Positions 36,354 to 44,955 of a DNA stretch of 64,000 nt are shown here, one piece after another (within the stretch, counting starts at the first letter, position 1; each line of letters begins with the position of its first letter). The DNA is from Paenibacillus sp. MSJ-34 (lineage in GTDB: Bacteria > Bacillota > Bacilli > Paenibacillales > Paenibacillaceae). A program made the position numbers and the translations under genes. A model generated the notes under the pieces. That model was not told where the DNA came from and made no database searches. It was given only the letters and a program-made list of their open reading frames with translations. The stretch spans positions 1-64,000 of the forward strand of contig NZ_JAHLPR010000022.1 in NCBI RefSeq assembly GCF_018918005.1. The letters are read 5' to 3'.

Positions 36354-36920
36354 CTATTCGACCAGATCGAGCGGAACTCCGACTTCCCCGAGCTTGCCGC
36401 GCTGGGCGTCGGCATAGAGCCGTTTCAACCAATGCAATTCGGTTTTGGAATGCTCGTACATGCCGATCATCAGATGAAGCGCTCCTTTTGGCACTTGATC
36501 GATATGATCCTCGTACAAAGCGTAATAGAAATTGACCTGGTGCTCGATTTGTTTGATTCGTTGTTCCAACAAGTCGGCCATTTTGTTCTGGTCGCCATGG
36601 TCGGAGAACGCCAGCGCCAAGTACATCGGATGAAAGATGGGCTCGGGTTCTTTAAATTTTTGCAGCAAAAGCTGATGAAATAATTTCTTCCCTTTTTCCG
36701 TAATCCGATAAATCGTTTTGTCCGGCCGGTTGCTGCTCTGGATCACCTCGACCGGTTCAATATGCTCCTCTTTCGCCAACTGATCTACGGCGTAATAGAG
36801 GGAGCCCATTTGCATCTTCGTATAATGGGTCATGGCGCGTTCTTTCATTTTCAATGTAATTTCATACGGATGCATATCCGCTTCGAGCAGCAAACCGAGA
36901 ATCGCGAGCTTCATCGACAC
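36354..36920 (-). CDS. PadR family regulator
   Basis: 188 residues: PadR winged helix (residues 1-85; ILGLLLEADMHPYEITLKMKER and GSLYYAVDQLAKEEHIEPVEV are standard) and a C-terminal helical Vir_act_alpha_C-type dimerisation domain. GTG start at 36920 with GGAGGT eight bases before. It is the second gene behind an MFS drug pump, so it probably represses that pump, and itself, through the twin palindromes at 38477-38527, and is released by a drug. Confidence 0.92.
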   Translation of the reverse strand: MSMKLAILGLLLEADMHPYEITLKMKERAMTHYTKMQMGSLYYAVDQLAKEEHIEPVEVIQSSNRPDKTIYRITEKGKKLFHQLLLQKFKEPEPIFHPMYLALAFSDHGDQNKMADLLEQRIKQIEHQVNFYYALYEDHIDQVPKGALHLMIGMYEHSKTELHWLKRLYADAQRGKLGEVGVPLDLVE

Positions 36921-36926
36921 GGCCGC

Positions 36927-38447
36927 TTACCTCCTCGGTTCCGGCTTCCATTGTTTCTGCGGCGCGATTTCCACCCGTTCGTTGGACATCGTCAGGATGA
37001 ACACCGCTCCGAGTACGGCGGGAACCAGAGCCCACATAAACGTTTGGGCGATGGACGACGACAGCGCTTCGGTAATGACTTTCAGTACGTCCGGCGGGAT
37101 CAATTCGCGCGTTTCCGGCGTTAACGCCGCGCGCGGGTCGCCTCCTCCGGGGAGGGGACCGCCGCCGCCGAACGCTTCGGCCATCCTGTTCGTGAAAGCG
37201 TTGCGCTGCACGATCCCGAAAATCGAAATGCCGAGCGTCATGCCGAGCGAGCGCAGAAACGAATTCGTCGACGTTGCCGAGCCGCGCTGGCGCATATCGA
37301 AATTATGAATCGCCGCCATGTTCAATACGGAGAACGAGAAACCGACCCCGAATCCGGTAAGAATCATGTACAACGTTACCATGGAGCGGGCCGTGTCAGG
37401 CGCTAGCGTGCTTAACGTATAAATGCCCGCGACGAAAAATACGATCGAAACGACCATAATGTTGCGAAAACTCGTCTTCGTCGTCAAAAGCCCGCCAACT
37501 TGGCTGCCGACTACGGAGCCGATCATCATCGGCATCAGAATCAATCCCGAATTGGTCGCCGAACCGCCGAACACCCCTTGGACGAAAATGGGGATATATA
37601 CGGTTGCAACGATAAATGCGGCGCCGTAGCACAAGGCTACGATCGAGCTTGACGCAAATAAACGCTGTTTGAACATATTGAACGAAATGATCGGCTCGGC
37701 CGCTCTCGTCTCGATGAACAGAAATAGGGCGAATAAGACGGCGAATCCGGCAAATAAGCCGATAATGACGATGGAATCCCAAGCATACTGGTTGCCGCCA
37801 AGCTCCAGGGCGAACATGAGGCATACGACGGCGCCGACGAGCGTAAACGCTCCGCCCCAGTCGATGCGCTGCTTGGAATGTTCCACCGATTCCTTATAGA
37901 AGAAGACGATGAACGCGAAAGAAACGATGCCGATCGGCACGTTAATGTAAAATACCCAGTGCCAACTGATCGAGTCGGTAATAAACGCCCCCAGCAGCGG
38001 TCCGAATATGCTCGAGGTGCCGAATACCGCGCCGAACAGGCCGGACATTTTGCCGCGTTTCTCCGGAGGAAAGATGTCGAATACAATCGTGAACGCGATC
38101 GGCATCAATGCGCCGCCGCCTATCCCTTGAATGGCCCGGAAAATGCTCAGTTGCACGATATTTTGCGAAAGTCCGCATAAAGCCGAGCCGATTAAAAATA
38201 CGATTAAACCGAATATAAAAAATCGTTTGCGTCCGTACATGTCGGACAGTTTGCCGAAAATCGGCGTCCCTGCCATGACGGCGACCATATAAGCGGAAGT
38301 GACCCACACGAATTTATCGAGCCCTCCGAGATCGGATACGATCGTGCCCATCGCTGTCGCGACGATCGTATTGTCCATCGCCGCCATCAAAATGCCGAGC
38401 ATTAAGCCCGCGACGACGAAGCCGATTTTACTGTTGTTAGAAACCAT
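36927..38447 (-). CDS. MFS drug transporter, DHA2 family (14 helices)
   Basis: 506 residues with 14 predicted membrane segments. The DHA2 signature regions are visible: LGILMAAMDNTIVATAM in helix 1, LSDMYGRKRFFIFG (motif A) after helix 2, and the antiporter motif C-like GAVFGTSSIFGPLLGAFITD in helix 5. These pumps export amphipathic drugs or dyes in exchange for protons. AAAAGGAG precedes the ATG. padR follows after only six bases, so one transcript. Confidence 0.93.
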   Translation of the reverse strand: MVSNNSKIGFVVAGLMLGILMAAMDNTIVATAMGTIVSDLGGLDKFVWVTSAYMVAVMAGTPIFGKLSDMYGRKRFFIFGLIVFLIGSALCGLSQNIVQLSIFRAIQGIGGGALMPIAFTIVFDIFPPEKRGKMSGLFGAVFGTSSIFGPLLGAFITDSISWHWVFYINVPIGIVSFAFIVFFYKESVEHSKQRIDWGGAFTLVGAVVCLMFALELGGNQYAWDSIVIIGLFAGFAVLFALFLFIETRAAEPIISFNMFKQRLFASSSIVALCYGAAFIVATVYIPIFVQGVFGGSATNSGLILMPMMIGSVVGSQVGGLLTTKTSFRNIMVVSIVFFVAGIYTLSTLAPDTARSMVTLYMILTGFGVGFSFSVLNMAAIHNFDMRQRGSATSTNSFLRSLGMTLGISIFGIVQRNAFTNRMAEAFGGGGPLPGGGDPRAALTPETRELIPPDVLKVITEALSSSIAQTFMWALVPAVLGAVFILTMSNERVEIAPQKQWKPEPRR

Positions 38448-38476
38448 AGCTTATGTACTCCTTTTCCAAAAAATGA

Positions 38477-38536
38477 ATTCAAATTTGAATAGAAAATAAC
38501 ATGAAATTATTATATTCAAATTTGAATAAAAAGCAA
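38477..38536 (-). promoter_or_regulatory. Promoter with two identical 14-bp palindromic operators
   Basis: ATTCAAATTTGAAT occurs twice, at 38477-38490 and 38514-38527, centres 37 bp apart. On the minus strand TTGCTT (38536-38531), a 16-bp spacer and TATAAT (38514-38509) form the promoter; the distal palindrome fills the spacer and the proximal one lies past the start point. This is the expected layout for repression of the MFS-padR operon. Confidence 0.75.
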
Positions 38537-38663
38537 GCGATTTTTTTGCCGCCCCGCACAAAGCTTTTATTTTTCCGCATTTTCTTTCATAATAGATGTT
38601 GTGTGGTAAACAAGTAATTTCGCAACGTATTACACGACAGGTTGCACAAAAAGGAGGATACAT

Positions 38664-38852
38664 ATGCCAGCACATTTGCAGGATACGACAACGCTTCATA
38701 ACGGAGTGAAGATGCCTTGGCTCGGCTTGGGCGTGTACAAGGTTCAAGAAGGGGTATTCGATTTCGAATTAAGCGACGACGATATGAGCGCAATCGACGC
38801 GTTGAACGAAAATCGCCGCATCGGCCCGGATCCCGATCATTTCAATTTTTAA
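38664..38852 (+). pseudogene. Aldo/keto reductase with a large in-frame internal deletion
   Basis: 62-codon open frame. Residues 1-30 (LHNGVKMPWLGLGVYKVQEG) are the N terminus, and the rest (FDFELSDDDMSAIDALNENR, then IGPDPDHFNF) is the C terminus, of a YvgN/YtbE-type aldo/keto reductase of about 275 residues. The roughly 210 middle residues, including the catalytic Tyr/Lys/His and most of the NADPH site, are missing, yet the frame is kept. AAAGGAGG lies before the ATG at 38664, so the peptide may still be made. Its stop TAA overlaps the ATG of the LacI gene (TAATG), which may explain why the frame was preserved: loss of translation here could uncouple the regulator. Confidence 0.85.
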
Positions 38853-39874
38853 TGGATATTTTCGACATCGCCCGCCTTGCGGGCGTTTCGCGCAAGACGG
38901 TCCAGCGGGTGTTGAACGGCGCGCCGAACGTTTCCGCACAAACGCGGGACAAGGTGCGCAAGATTATGGAGGAACATCATTACGAGCCGAACGCTGCCGC
39001 CCGTCGGCTGTCCGCCCGCAAAACGAATACGCTTGGCATCTTTATCGTACAGGATGAAAGAAATTACAAATTGTATTCCGACGATTTGTTTTACGGCGCC
39101 GTGATCGGCTCCATGATCAGCCGCTGCGCGGAACACGGCTATAATGCGCTCGTCTCGATTCACGACATTTCGAATACCGATTCGTTATTAAGCCTGTACA
39201 AGCAAAAAAGCATCGACGCCGGCATGCTGGTCGGATGGTTCGATTTGCAGGCGATCGTCGACCAAATTGCCGGGGCGGGGTTTCATGTCGGCGTCTTCGA
39301 CCAGAACACGATTCGCCCCGGAAACGACGGCATCCCCGTGCCGATATTGGACAATTACCGGAGCGCTTATGCGGCGGCGCAATATTTATTGGATTTGGGC
39401 CATCGCGACATTGGCATCGTGACCGGAGACATGAATAATCGAAGCGCGGCCGAACGATTGCACGGATTTGCGGACGCTTTGCGGAACCGTGGGATAGAGT
39501 TGCCCGAATCGCGCATTTATTACGGCAAATATACCGAAGAAGACGGCGCTGCGGCAGCGGAACGGTGGATAGCGGCGGGAGATCTGCCGCAAGCTTTGTT
39601 CTGCTCCAACGACTTAACGGCATACGGCGTTCTCAAAACATTGGCCCGACTTGGGGTTGCCGTACCGCGGCAAGTTTCGGTGATCGGATTCGACGACCTG
39701 CTAGTGTCGCAATATATGCACCCGCCGCTCACGACGATGAGAGTCCCCCGGGTCGAAATGGCGGTCTATGTCACGGATGCCGTCATCGACTTAATCGAGA
39801 AGCGGGAAACCGCCCGGCCGTCCCCGCAATTTACGGCCGAGCTCGTCGTCCGCGATTCCTGCTGCGGCCCTTAG
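38852..39874 (+). CDS. LacI family regulator
   Basis: 340 residues: N-terminal LacI helix-turn-helix (MDIFDIARLAGVSRKTVQRV, hinge NAAARRLSARKTNTLGIFI) and periplasmic-binding-type effector domain (about 60-335; VIGFDDLLVSQYMHPPLTTM is the usual C-terminal motif). Start ATG at 38852 overlaps the stop of the deleted reductase by one base; no RBS of its own stands out, so it depends on coupling. The perfect palindrome with central CG at 39926-39955, just before the GH16 gene, is its probable operator. A sugar from the degraded glucan is the likely inducer. Confidence 0.92.
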   Translation: MDIFDIARLAGVSRKTVQRVLNGAPNVSAQTRDKVRKIMEEHHYEPNAAARRLSARKTNTLGIFIVQDERNYKLYSDDLFYGAVIGSMISRCAEHGYNALVSIHDISNTDSLLSLYKQKSIDAGMLVGWFDLQAIVDQIAGAGFHVGVFDQNTIRPGNDGIPVPILDNYRSAYAAAQYLLDLGHRDIGIVTGDMNNRSAAERLHGFADALRNRGIELPESRIYYGKYTEEDGAAAAERWIAAGDLPQALFCSNDLTAYGVLKTLARLGVAVPRQVSVIGFDDLLVSQYMHPPLTTMRVPRVEMAVYVTDAVIDLIEKRETARPSPQFTAELVVRDSCCGP

Positions 39875-39876
39875 CG

Positions 39877-39917
39877 TATAACGAACCTTCATTGACAACG
39901 ATGAGCGGTTCGTTATA
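39877..39917 (+). terminator. Hairpin that overlaps the GH16 promoter
   Basis: TATAACGAACC (39877-39887) and GGTTCGTTATA (39907-39917) form a perfect 11-bp stem followed by TATTTT. The loop contains the -35 TTGACA of the next promoter and the 3-prime arm runs into its -10. It probably terminates the LacI transcript. Confidence 0.6.
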
Positions 39918-39955
39918 TATTTTAATTGCAATTGTCCCACGTGGGACAATTGCAA
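39892..39955 (+). promoter_or_regulatory. GH16 promoter with perfect 30-bp palindromic operator
   Basis: TTGACA at 39892-39897 and TATATT at 39916-39921 with an 18-bp spacer. Immediately downstream, TTGCAATTGTCCCAC (39926-39940) is followed by its exact reverse complement (39941-39955). The centre is CG, as in LacI-family operators, and the site covers the expected transcription start. Confidence 0.8.
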
Positions 39956-39982
39956 AAAATTCTCTAAGGGAGGGGAATTGGA

Positions 39983-42900
39983 ATGGTAAAGCGGTATGTT
40001 AGGAAATACGCAATCTCGTTGCTGGCCTGTCTGCTTATCTTTACAACGCTGCCGCACGGTATGGGCTTGGCTGACGGATTAGAGGCAAGCCGATTCAAGG
40101 ATTTGCCCGCCAATCATTGGGCGGCCGACGCGATGCGACGTTGGACGGAGCTAGGCGTTATCCAGGGGTATGGCGATGGAACCGTACGCCCGAATGAAAA
40201 CGTTTCCCGAGCGCAATTCGCCGCAATCATGAACCGGATGCTAGGCCTGCAGGCGACCGTGACGGAACCGATTGCGGATGCGCCGTCTGCAACCTGGTAC
40301 GGCCCGGAAATGGCGAAGGCTGCGAAGGCCGGATATTTGATGCCGGATGGGGAACGCAAATCGTATCCGCACAAGTCTTTGAACAGAGCGGAAGCTGCGC
40401 TTGCATTCGAGATATTGTTCGATTTCGGCCACGCGAAACGTGAAAGCGGATACATATTTACGGATGTCGGGGCGCTGAATCCGCAGACGGTAGAAGCAAT
40501 CGGCGCATTGGCCGCAAGCGGTTATGTGCAAGGTTACGGCGACGGAACATTCCGGCCGGAACGGGCGATGACGAGAGCGGAGCTCGCTGCTATCGTCGAC
40601 CGGATGATCGGATTGCTGGCGAATGAAGCGGGAGAACGTACAGGGGGGGACGTTGGAAGCAATGCGATCGTGGCCCGCGGAGGCGTTATTTTGAAAGATA
40701 GTGTCATCGACGGCAATCTGTATATTACGGAAGGGATCGGAACAGGGGAAGTGAGTTTGCAACGGACAACGGTAAAAGGAACTACCTATATTAACGGCGG
40801 GCGAGTCGTAAATTTGAACGATTCCCGGCTGAGTGAGGTCGAGGTGAACGCGACGGACGGCAAGGAGAGAACGCTGCATATCGCGGGCCAGATCGGCAAG
40901 CTCGTATTGAACGGCAAGATGAAGGTGATCTTGGCTGAAGGCGCCGTCGTTTCCGAATTGATCGTGAGTGAAGAGGCGCAAGGGACGATCATTGAAGGAA
41001 GCGGGGAAATCGGCAGTCTAATCAATCATGCGCAAGACGTATATTGGAACGGGAAACCTGTTTCGAGCGGGCAGAACGAACCGCCCGGGAAGACTCCAAG
41101 CGCCGCAAGCAGCGGATCCGGCAGTTCCGGCAGCTCCGGCGGATCGGGAGGAGGCGGAGGAAGCACGCCGCAACGCCCGATGTGGACTCTCGTATGGAAC
41201 GACGAGTTCGAGGGCGATGAAATCGACCGTGGCAAATGGACGTTTGACATCGGAAACGGAGAAGGCGGTTGGGGCAATAACGAACTGGAATATTATACGG
41301 ATCGTCCCGAAAACGTGAAGGTCGAAAACGGCGCTTTAGTCATAACGGCCAGAAAGGAAGCGTATGAAGGCTTCGATTATACGTCGACGCGCATTAAGAC
41401 GAAAGGAAAGTACAGCCAGAAGTACGGCAAATTCGAAATTCGCGCCAAGGCGCCCGCAGGCAAAGGTTATTGGCCGGCGATCTGGATGATGCCGGAACAC
41501 GACGCTTACGGAACCTGGGCTTCTTCCGGCGAAATCGACATCATGGAAGGTTGGGGAAGCATGCCGCATAAGGTCGGGGGCACGATTCATTACGGCGGAA
41601 ACTGGCCGAATAATACGTATTCGGGCAAGGAATACGAGTTCCCGAACGGCGGAACGATCGAGGATTACCATGTATACAGTATCGAGTGGGAACCGGGCGA
41701 AATCCGGTGGTACGTCGACGGGCAGTTGTATTCGACGCAAAACGATTGGTACAGCAGAAGCTTGTATCAACCTGCCAACAATACGTATCCCGCGCCGTTC
41801 GACCAGCCGTTCCATCTCATTATGAATTTGGCGATCGGCGGACATTTCGACGGCAATCCCGATGACACTACGGTATTTCCGAAAACGATGGAAATCGATT
41901 ATGTGCGCATGTACGAGTTGACGGGAAGGCCTTACCGCGAACCGAAGCCGCCTGTCATTCCGAAGGAGGATTTGCCGCCAAACGCTAAAATGCCGCTGCC
42001 GGACGGGAATTTGGTCTATAACGGCAACTTCGACGAGGACGAACCGGACGTTCCGAACCTCGACGATGTTCCGAATACGGACTATTGGAGACTCTTCCGA
42101 GGGGAAGGCGGTGCGGGAAGCGTCCAGATCGACCGGATTGGCGACGCCAACTATTTGAAAATGAATATCGCCTCGCCCGGCACGCAACCTTATTCCGTGC
42201 AACTGCTGCAGGACGTGTCCGTCGCCAAAGGACGGTATTATCAATTGAGCTTTGACGCGAAGACGACTTCGGCGCGGGACATCGGCGTGAAAGTGACGGG
42301 AGGCGAGGCTAGAGGATTTGCCGCTTATTCGCCTTCTTCCACGTTGTCGTTAACCGGCGAATTTAAACGGTACGAACTGCAATTTCAGATGAAGCAAGAT
42401 ACGGACATCGCCGCCCGCATCGAATTCAATGCCGGCTTGAACGGCGACCCGGTCTGGATCGGCAACGTCAGAATGGAAGAAATCGACGGCATCGAGTATG
42501 ACCACGACGCCCCGAAAACGCCGCTGAGCGGCGACGGCAATCATATTTACAACGGCACGTTCGATCAGGGCGAGCCGGATCGCATGACATACTGGCATGT
42601 GTATGCCGATTCCGGCGCGGAAGCGTCGGCAAGCGTGAGCGAAGCGGAGCGCAGGATGAGACTGAATATCGCGAATCCGGGCGACGGTTCGAAGCATAGC
42701 GTCCGCTTGGCCCAGAAGGGATTGTATTTGATCGAAGGGCAGGATTACAAGTTAACGTTCGATGCAAGCGCGTCTACGGACAGAACGATCGAAATCGAGC
42801 TCGCAAGCAAAGACGGCAAGACATCCTACGGCAAACAAACCGTCGCTTTGGACTCTTCTTTTGCTTCAAGAACAGCCTCCTTCTCCATGGCGAGCGCAAC

Positions 42901-44683
42901 GGACCGCGAGGCGCAAATCGTATTTCACTTGGGCGGAGCGAAAGGAACGATCGCGATGGACAATATCAAGCTGATCCGTACGAGCGTATATTACGATCCG
43001 GAGCTTGAATTTTATCCGCTCGTTAACGGCGGGTTCGACCGCGCTCTGGATTCGTGGGAGGTGATCGCGGTGGACGGTGCCATCACCGGTTCGGTTGTAG
43101 ACGGGGAAGCGAAACTGCAAATCGCGAACCGGGGATCTGCGCCCCATGGGAATCTGATGATTCAATCGGGATTGAAGCTGGCGGCCGGAATCGACTATAT
43201 TCTCGAATTCGACGCGCGTTCCACCGCGAACCGGAAAATGCAAGTTACGGTGGAAAATGCGGGATACTTCCGTTACTTCGACCAAACCGTCGATCTCACA
43301 CAGGACATGAAGCGTTATCGGTTCGAGTTCCGCATGACGCGGGACGAAACGGTCGACTTGAAGTTTTTGCTGGGTAAAATTGCAGGAGACCCGGACTTGA
43401 ACGCGCATGATCTATTTCTCGACAATGTCGCGCTTGAAGTGAAAGACGCGCCGGTCAAACGGCCGCCGGCATTGTATGCTGAACCTGCTTCCGCGGGACG
43501 GCCGGTTGTAATTACGTATGCGGATCGGGAAGAGTGGCGACAGGCGGTGACCAAGGTGAAAATAAACGGCACGGCGCTGCAGCACGGCGAATATCAATTG
43601 CAGGAAGGGGTGCTGGAGATTGCAGCGGACCGTTTCCCCGAGCCGGGAACGTATACGGTTGCAGTCGAGGCGGAAGGGTATGCCCATGCGAGAGTGAAGC
43701 AGACGATTATCGCGGAAAGCGGAAACTTGATTCGCAACGGCGATTGGACTGGCGGGAACGAGCATTGGGGCCATTGGGCCGGAAACGGCGGAGCGTCCGT
43801 ATTTACCGTGGAGGACGGAACGGCCAAGCTCGATATTAGCGCGATCGGGACGGAAAATTGGACTACGCAATTGTTCCAGGAAGGCATTCCTTTGCAGGCG
43901 GGCAAAACGTATGAGCTCCGTTTCAAAGCATGGTCGACCGTCGATCGTCCGATTCGCGTCGAATTTACAAACACGTCTCCCGTACAGGAAGCGAAGTTTG
44001 ACATTACCGACGATCGTCAATCAGTCTATACCTATCAATTTACCGCCGCGCAGAACGTTTCCTTGAAGCTGAATTTCTGCGTCGGCAATGTCGTGAACGG
44101 GGCGAAGGCGACTCCCGGCGAGCGGCATGCGGTTTATTTTGACGATGTGGAATTAACGGAGGTTGGCGGTGGCGGAACGAATCCGGGTCCCGTAGAAGGC
44201 TGGATCGAGGTCGGGGACAATGCGATAGAGAACGGAACGTTCGACAGCGGGCTGGACGGATGGAAAACGCATAACCAAGGCGACTATGAAGAATGGGCCG
44301 GAGACGCGAACATTACGGCGGACAATGGCCAAGCGAAGGTGGAGATCGCCGCGGAAGGCTGGGATTGGTGGCATATTCAATTCTATCAGGAGCCTGTCAG
44401 CGTCACGAGCGGCACCTACAAAATCGCGTTCGATATGCGCTCCGACAATAGCCGACCGGTCTATGTGGAACTGGTCGGTTCGGGCGTCCCCAAGCAAACT
44501 TTTACCGTCGATCAAACAATGAAAGCGTATGAGGGCATCATCCGCGTCGGCAATGACGGCTCGTACAAATTCATGTTCGATTTCGGCAGGAACGAATCGG
44601 ATGCGGAGCTTCCCGCTCCTTACAACATTTATATCGATAATATCCGGCTCGTAAGAGTCGAGAGGGAGGCAAGCGGCACTTAG
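39983..44683 (+). CDS. SLH-anchored GH16 beta-glucanase with carbohydrate-binding modules
   Basis: 1566 residues, secreted (signal peptide 1-30) and wall-bound. Order: three SLH repeats about 37-210 (FKDLPANHWAADAMRR; GYGDGTVRPNENVSRAQFAA); a short beta-helix or bactofilin-like stretch about 226-350 with alternating valine/threonine repeats; a Ser/Gly linker 366-395; the GH16 catalytic domain about 400-655 with the active-site GEIDIMEGWG near 515 and FHLIMNLAIGG; then five CBM4/9-type jelly rolls (about 673, 850, 1013, 1247 and 1410 onward) and one Ig-like domain near 1160-1245. The likely reaction is endo-hydrolysis of beta-1,3 or mixed-linkage glucans such as laminarin. GGGAGGGG precedes the ATG. 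Controlled by the LacI regulator just upstream. Confidence 0.93.
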   Translation: MVKRYVRKYAISLLACLLIFTTLPHGMGLADGLEASRFKDLPANHWAADAMRRWTELGVIQGYGDGTVRPNENVSRAQFAAIMNRMLGLQATVTEPIADAPSATWYGPEMAKAAKAGYLMPDGERKSYPHKSLNRAEAALAFEILFDFGHAKRESGYIFTDVGALNPQTVEAIGALAASGYVQGYGDGTFRPERAMTRAELAAIVDRMIGLLANEAGERTGGDVGSNAIVARGGVILKDSVIDGNLYITEGIGTGEVSLQRTTVKGTTYINGGRVVNLNDSRLSEVEVNATDGKERTLHIAGQIGKLVLNGKMKVILAEGAVVSELIVSEEAQGTIIEGSGEIGSLINHAQDVYWNGKPVSSGQNEPPGKTPSAASSGSGSSGSSGGSGGGGGSTPQRPMWTLVWNDEFEGDEIDRGKWTFDIGNGEGGWGNNELEYYTDRPENVKVENGALVITARKEAYEGFDYTSTRIKTKGKYSQKYGKFEIRAKAPAGKGYWPAIWMMPEHDAYGTWASSGEIDIMEGWGSMPHKVGGTIHYGGNWPNNTYSGKEYEFPNGGTIEDYHVYSIEWEPGEIRWYVDGQLYSTQNDWYSRSLYQPANNTYPAPFDQPFHLIMNLAIGGHFDGNPDDTTVFPKTMEIDYVRMYELTGRPYREPKPPVIPKEDLPPNAKMPLPDGNLVYNGNFDEDEPDVPNLDDVPNTDYWRLFRGEGGAGSVQIDRIGDANYLKMNIASPGTQPYSVQLLQDVSVAKGRYYQLSFDAKTTSARDIGVKVTGGEARGFAAYSPSSTLSLTGEFKRYELQFQMKQDTDIAARIEFNAGLNGDPVWIGNVRMEEIDGIEYDHDAPKTPLSGDGNHIYNGTFDQGEPDRMTYWHVYADSGAEASASVSEAERRMRLNIANPGDGSKHSVRLAQKGLYLIEGQDYKLTFDASASTDRTIEIELASKDGKTSYGKQTVALDSSFASRTASFSMASATDREAQIVFHLGGAKGTIAMDNIKLIRTSVYYDPELEFYPLVNGGFDRALDSWEVIAVDGAITGSVVDGEAKLQIANRGSAPHGNLMIQSGLKLAAGIDYILEFDARSTANRKMQVTVENAGYFRYFDQTVDLTQDMKRYRFEFRMTRDETVDLKFLLGKIAGDPDLNAHDLFLDNVALEVKDAPVKRPPALYAEPASAGRPVVITYADREEWRQAVTKVKINGTALQHGEYQLQEGVLEIAADRFPEPGTYTVAVEAEGYAHARVKQTIIAESGNLIRNGDWTGGNEHWGHWAGNGGASVFTVEDGTAKLDISAIGTENWTTQLFQEGIPLQAGKTYELRFKAWSTVDRPIRVEFTNTSPVQEAKFDITDDRQSVYTYQFTAAQNVSLKLNFCVGNVVNGAKATPGERHAVYFDDVELTEVGGGGTNPGPVEGWIEVGDNAIENGTFDSGLDGWKTHNQGDYEEWAGDANITADNGQAKVEIAAEGWDWWHIQFYQEPVSVTSGTYKIAFDMRSDNSRPVYVELVGSGVPKQTFTVDQTMKAYEGIIRVGNDGSYKFMFDFGRNESDAELPAPYNIYIDNIRLVRVEREASGT

Positions 44684-44702
44684 CCATCCAATGCATCAAT
44701 CA

Positions 44703-44746
44703 AAAAGCCATCATAGGGTAGATATTCTCCCTAGGATGGCTTTTCT
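44703..44746 (+). terminator. Terminator of the GH16 gene
   Basis: AAAAGCCATCATAGGG (44703-44718) and CCCTAGGATGGCTTTT (44729-44744) form a 16-bp stem with one mismatch around a 10-nt loop, followed by CTACTTT. Confidence 0.82.
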
Positions 44747-44760
44747 ACTTTATTCTTAGC

Positions 44761-44846
44761 CCTTCTGTCGATATCCCTCTCGTTCAGAACGCCGGTCTCT
44801 GACTGTCGCTAAACCATGCCATGAGCGAGCGGGATACCGGCAAAAG
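44761..44846. repeat. Dispersed palindromic repeat, copy 5
   Basis: Left arm CCTTCTGTCGATATCCCTCT at 44761-44780, right arm GAGCGGGATACCGGCAAAAGG ending at 44846, separated by about 30 bases of unrelated sequence. The open frame from 44821 begins inside this arm and is not regarded as a gene. Nothing else is seen between 44684 and 44955. Confidence 0.6.
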
Positions 44847-44955
44847 GCGAATAAAGGGGGGCAAGGCAGGTCCGAGAAGGCCGAAACGCTCGCTGCGAGC
44901 ATCTTGCCGGAAGGTTCCGATCATTTACTTAGCCGCAGCTAGCCTCGTGTTAAAC

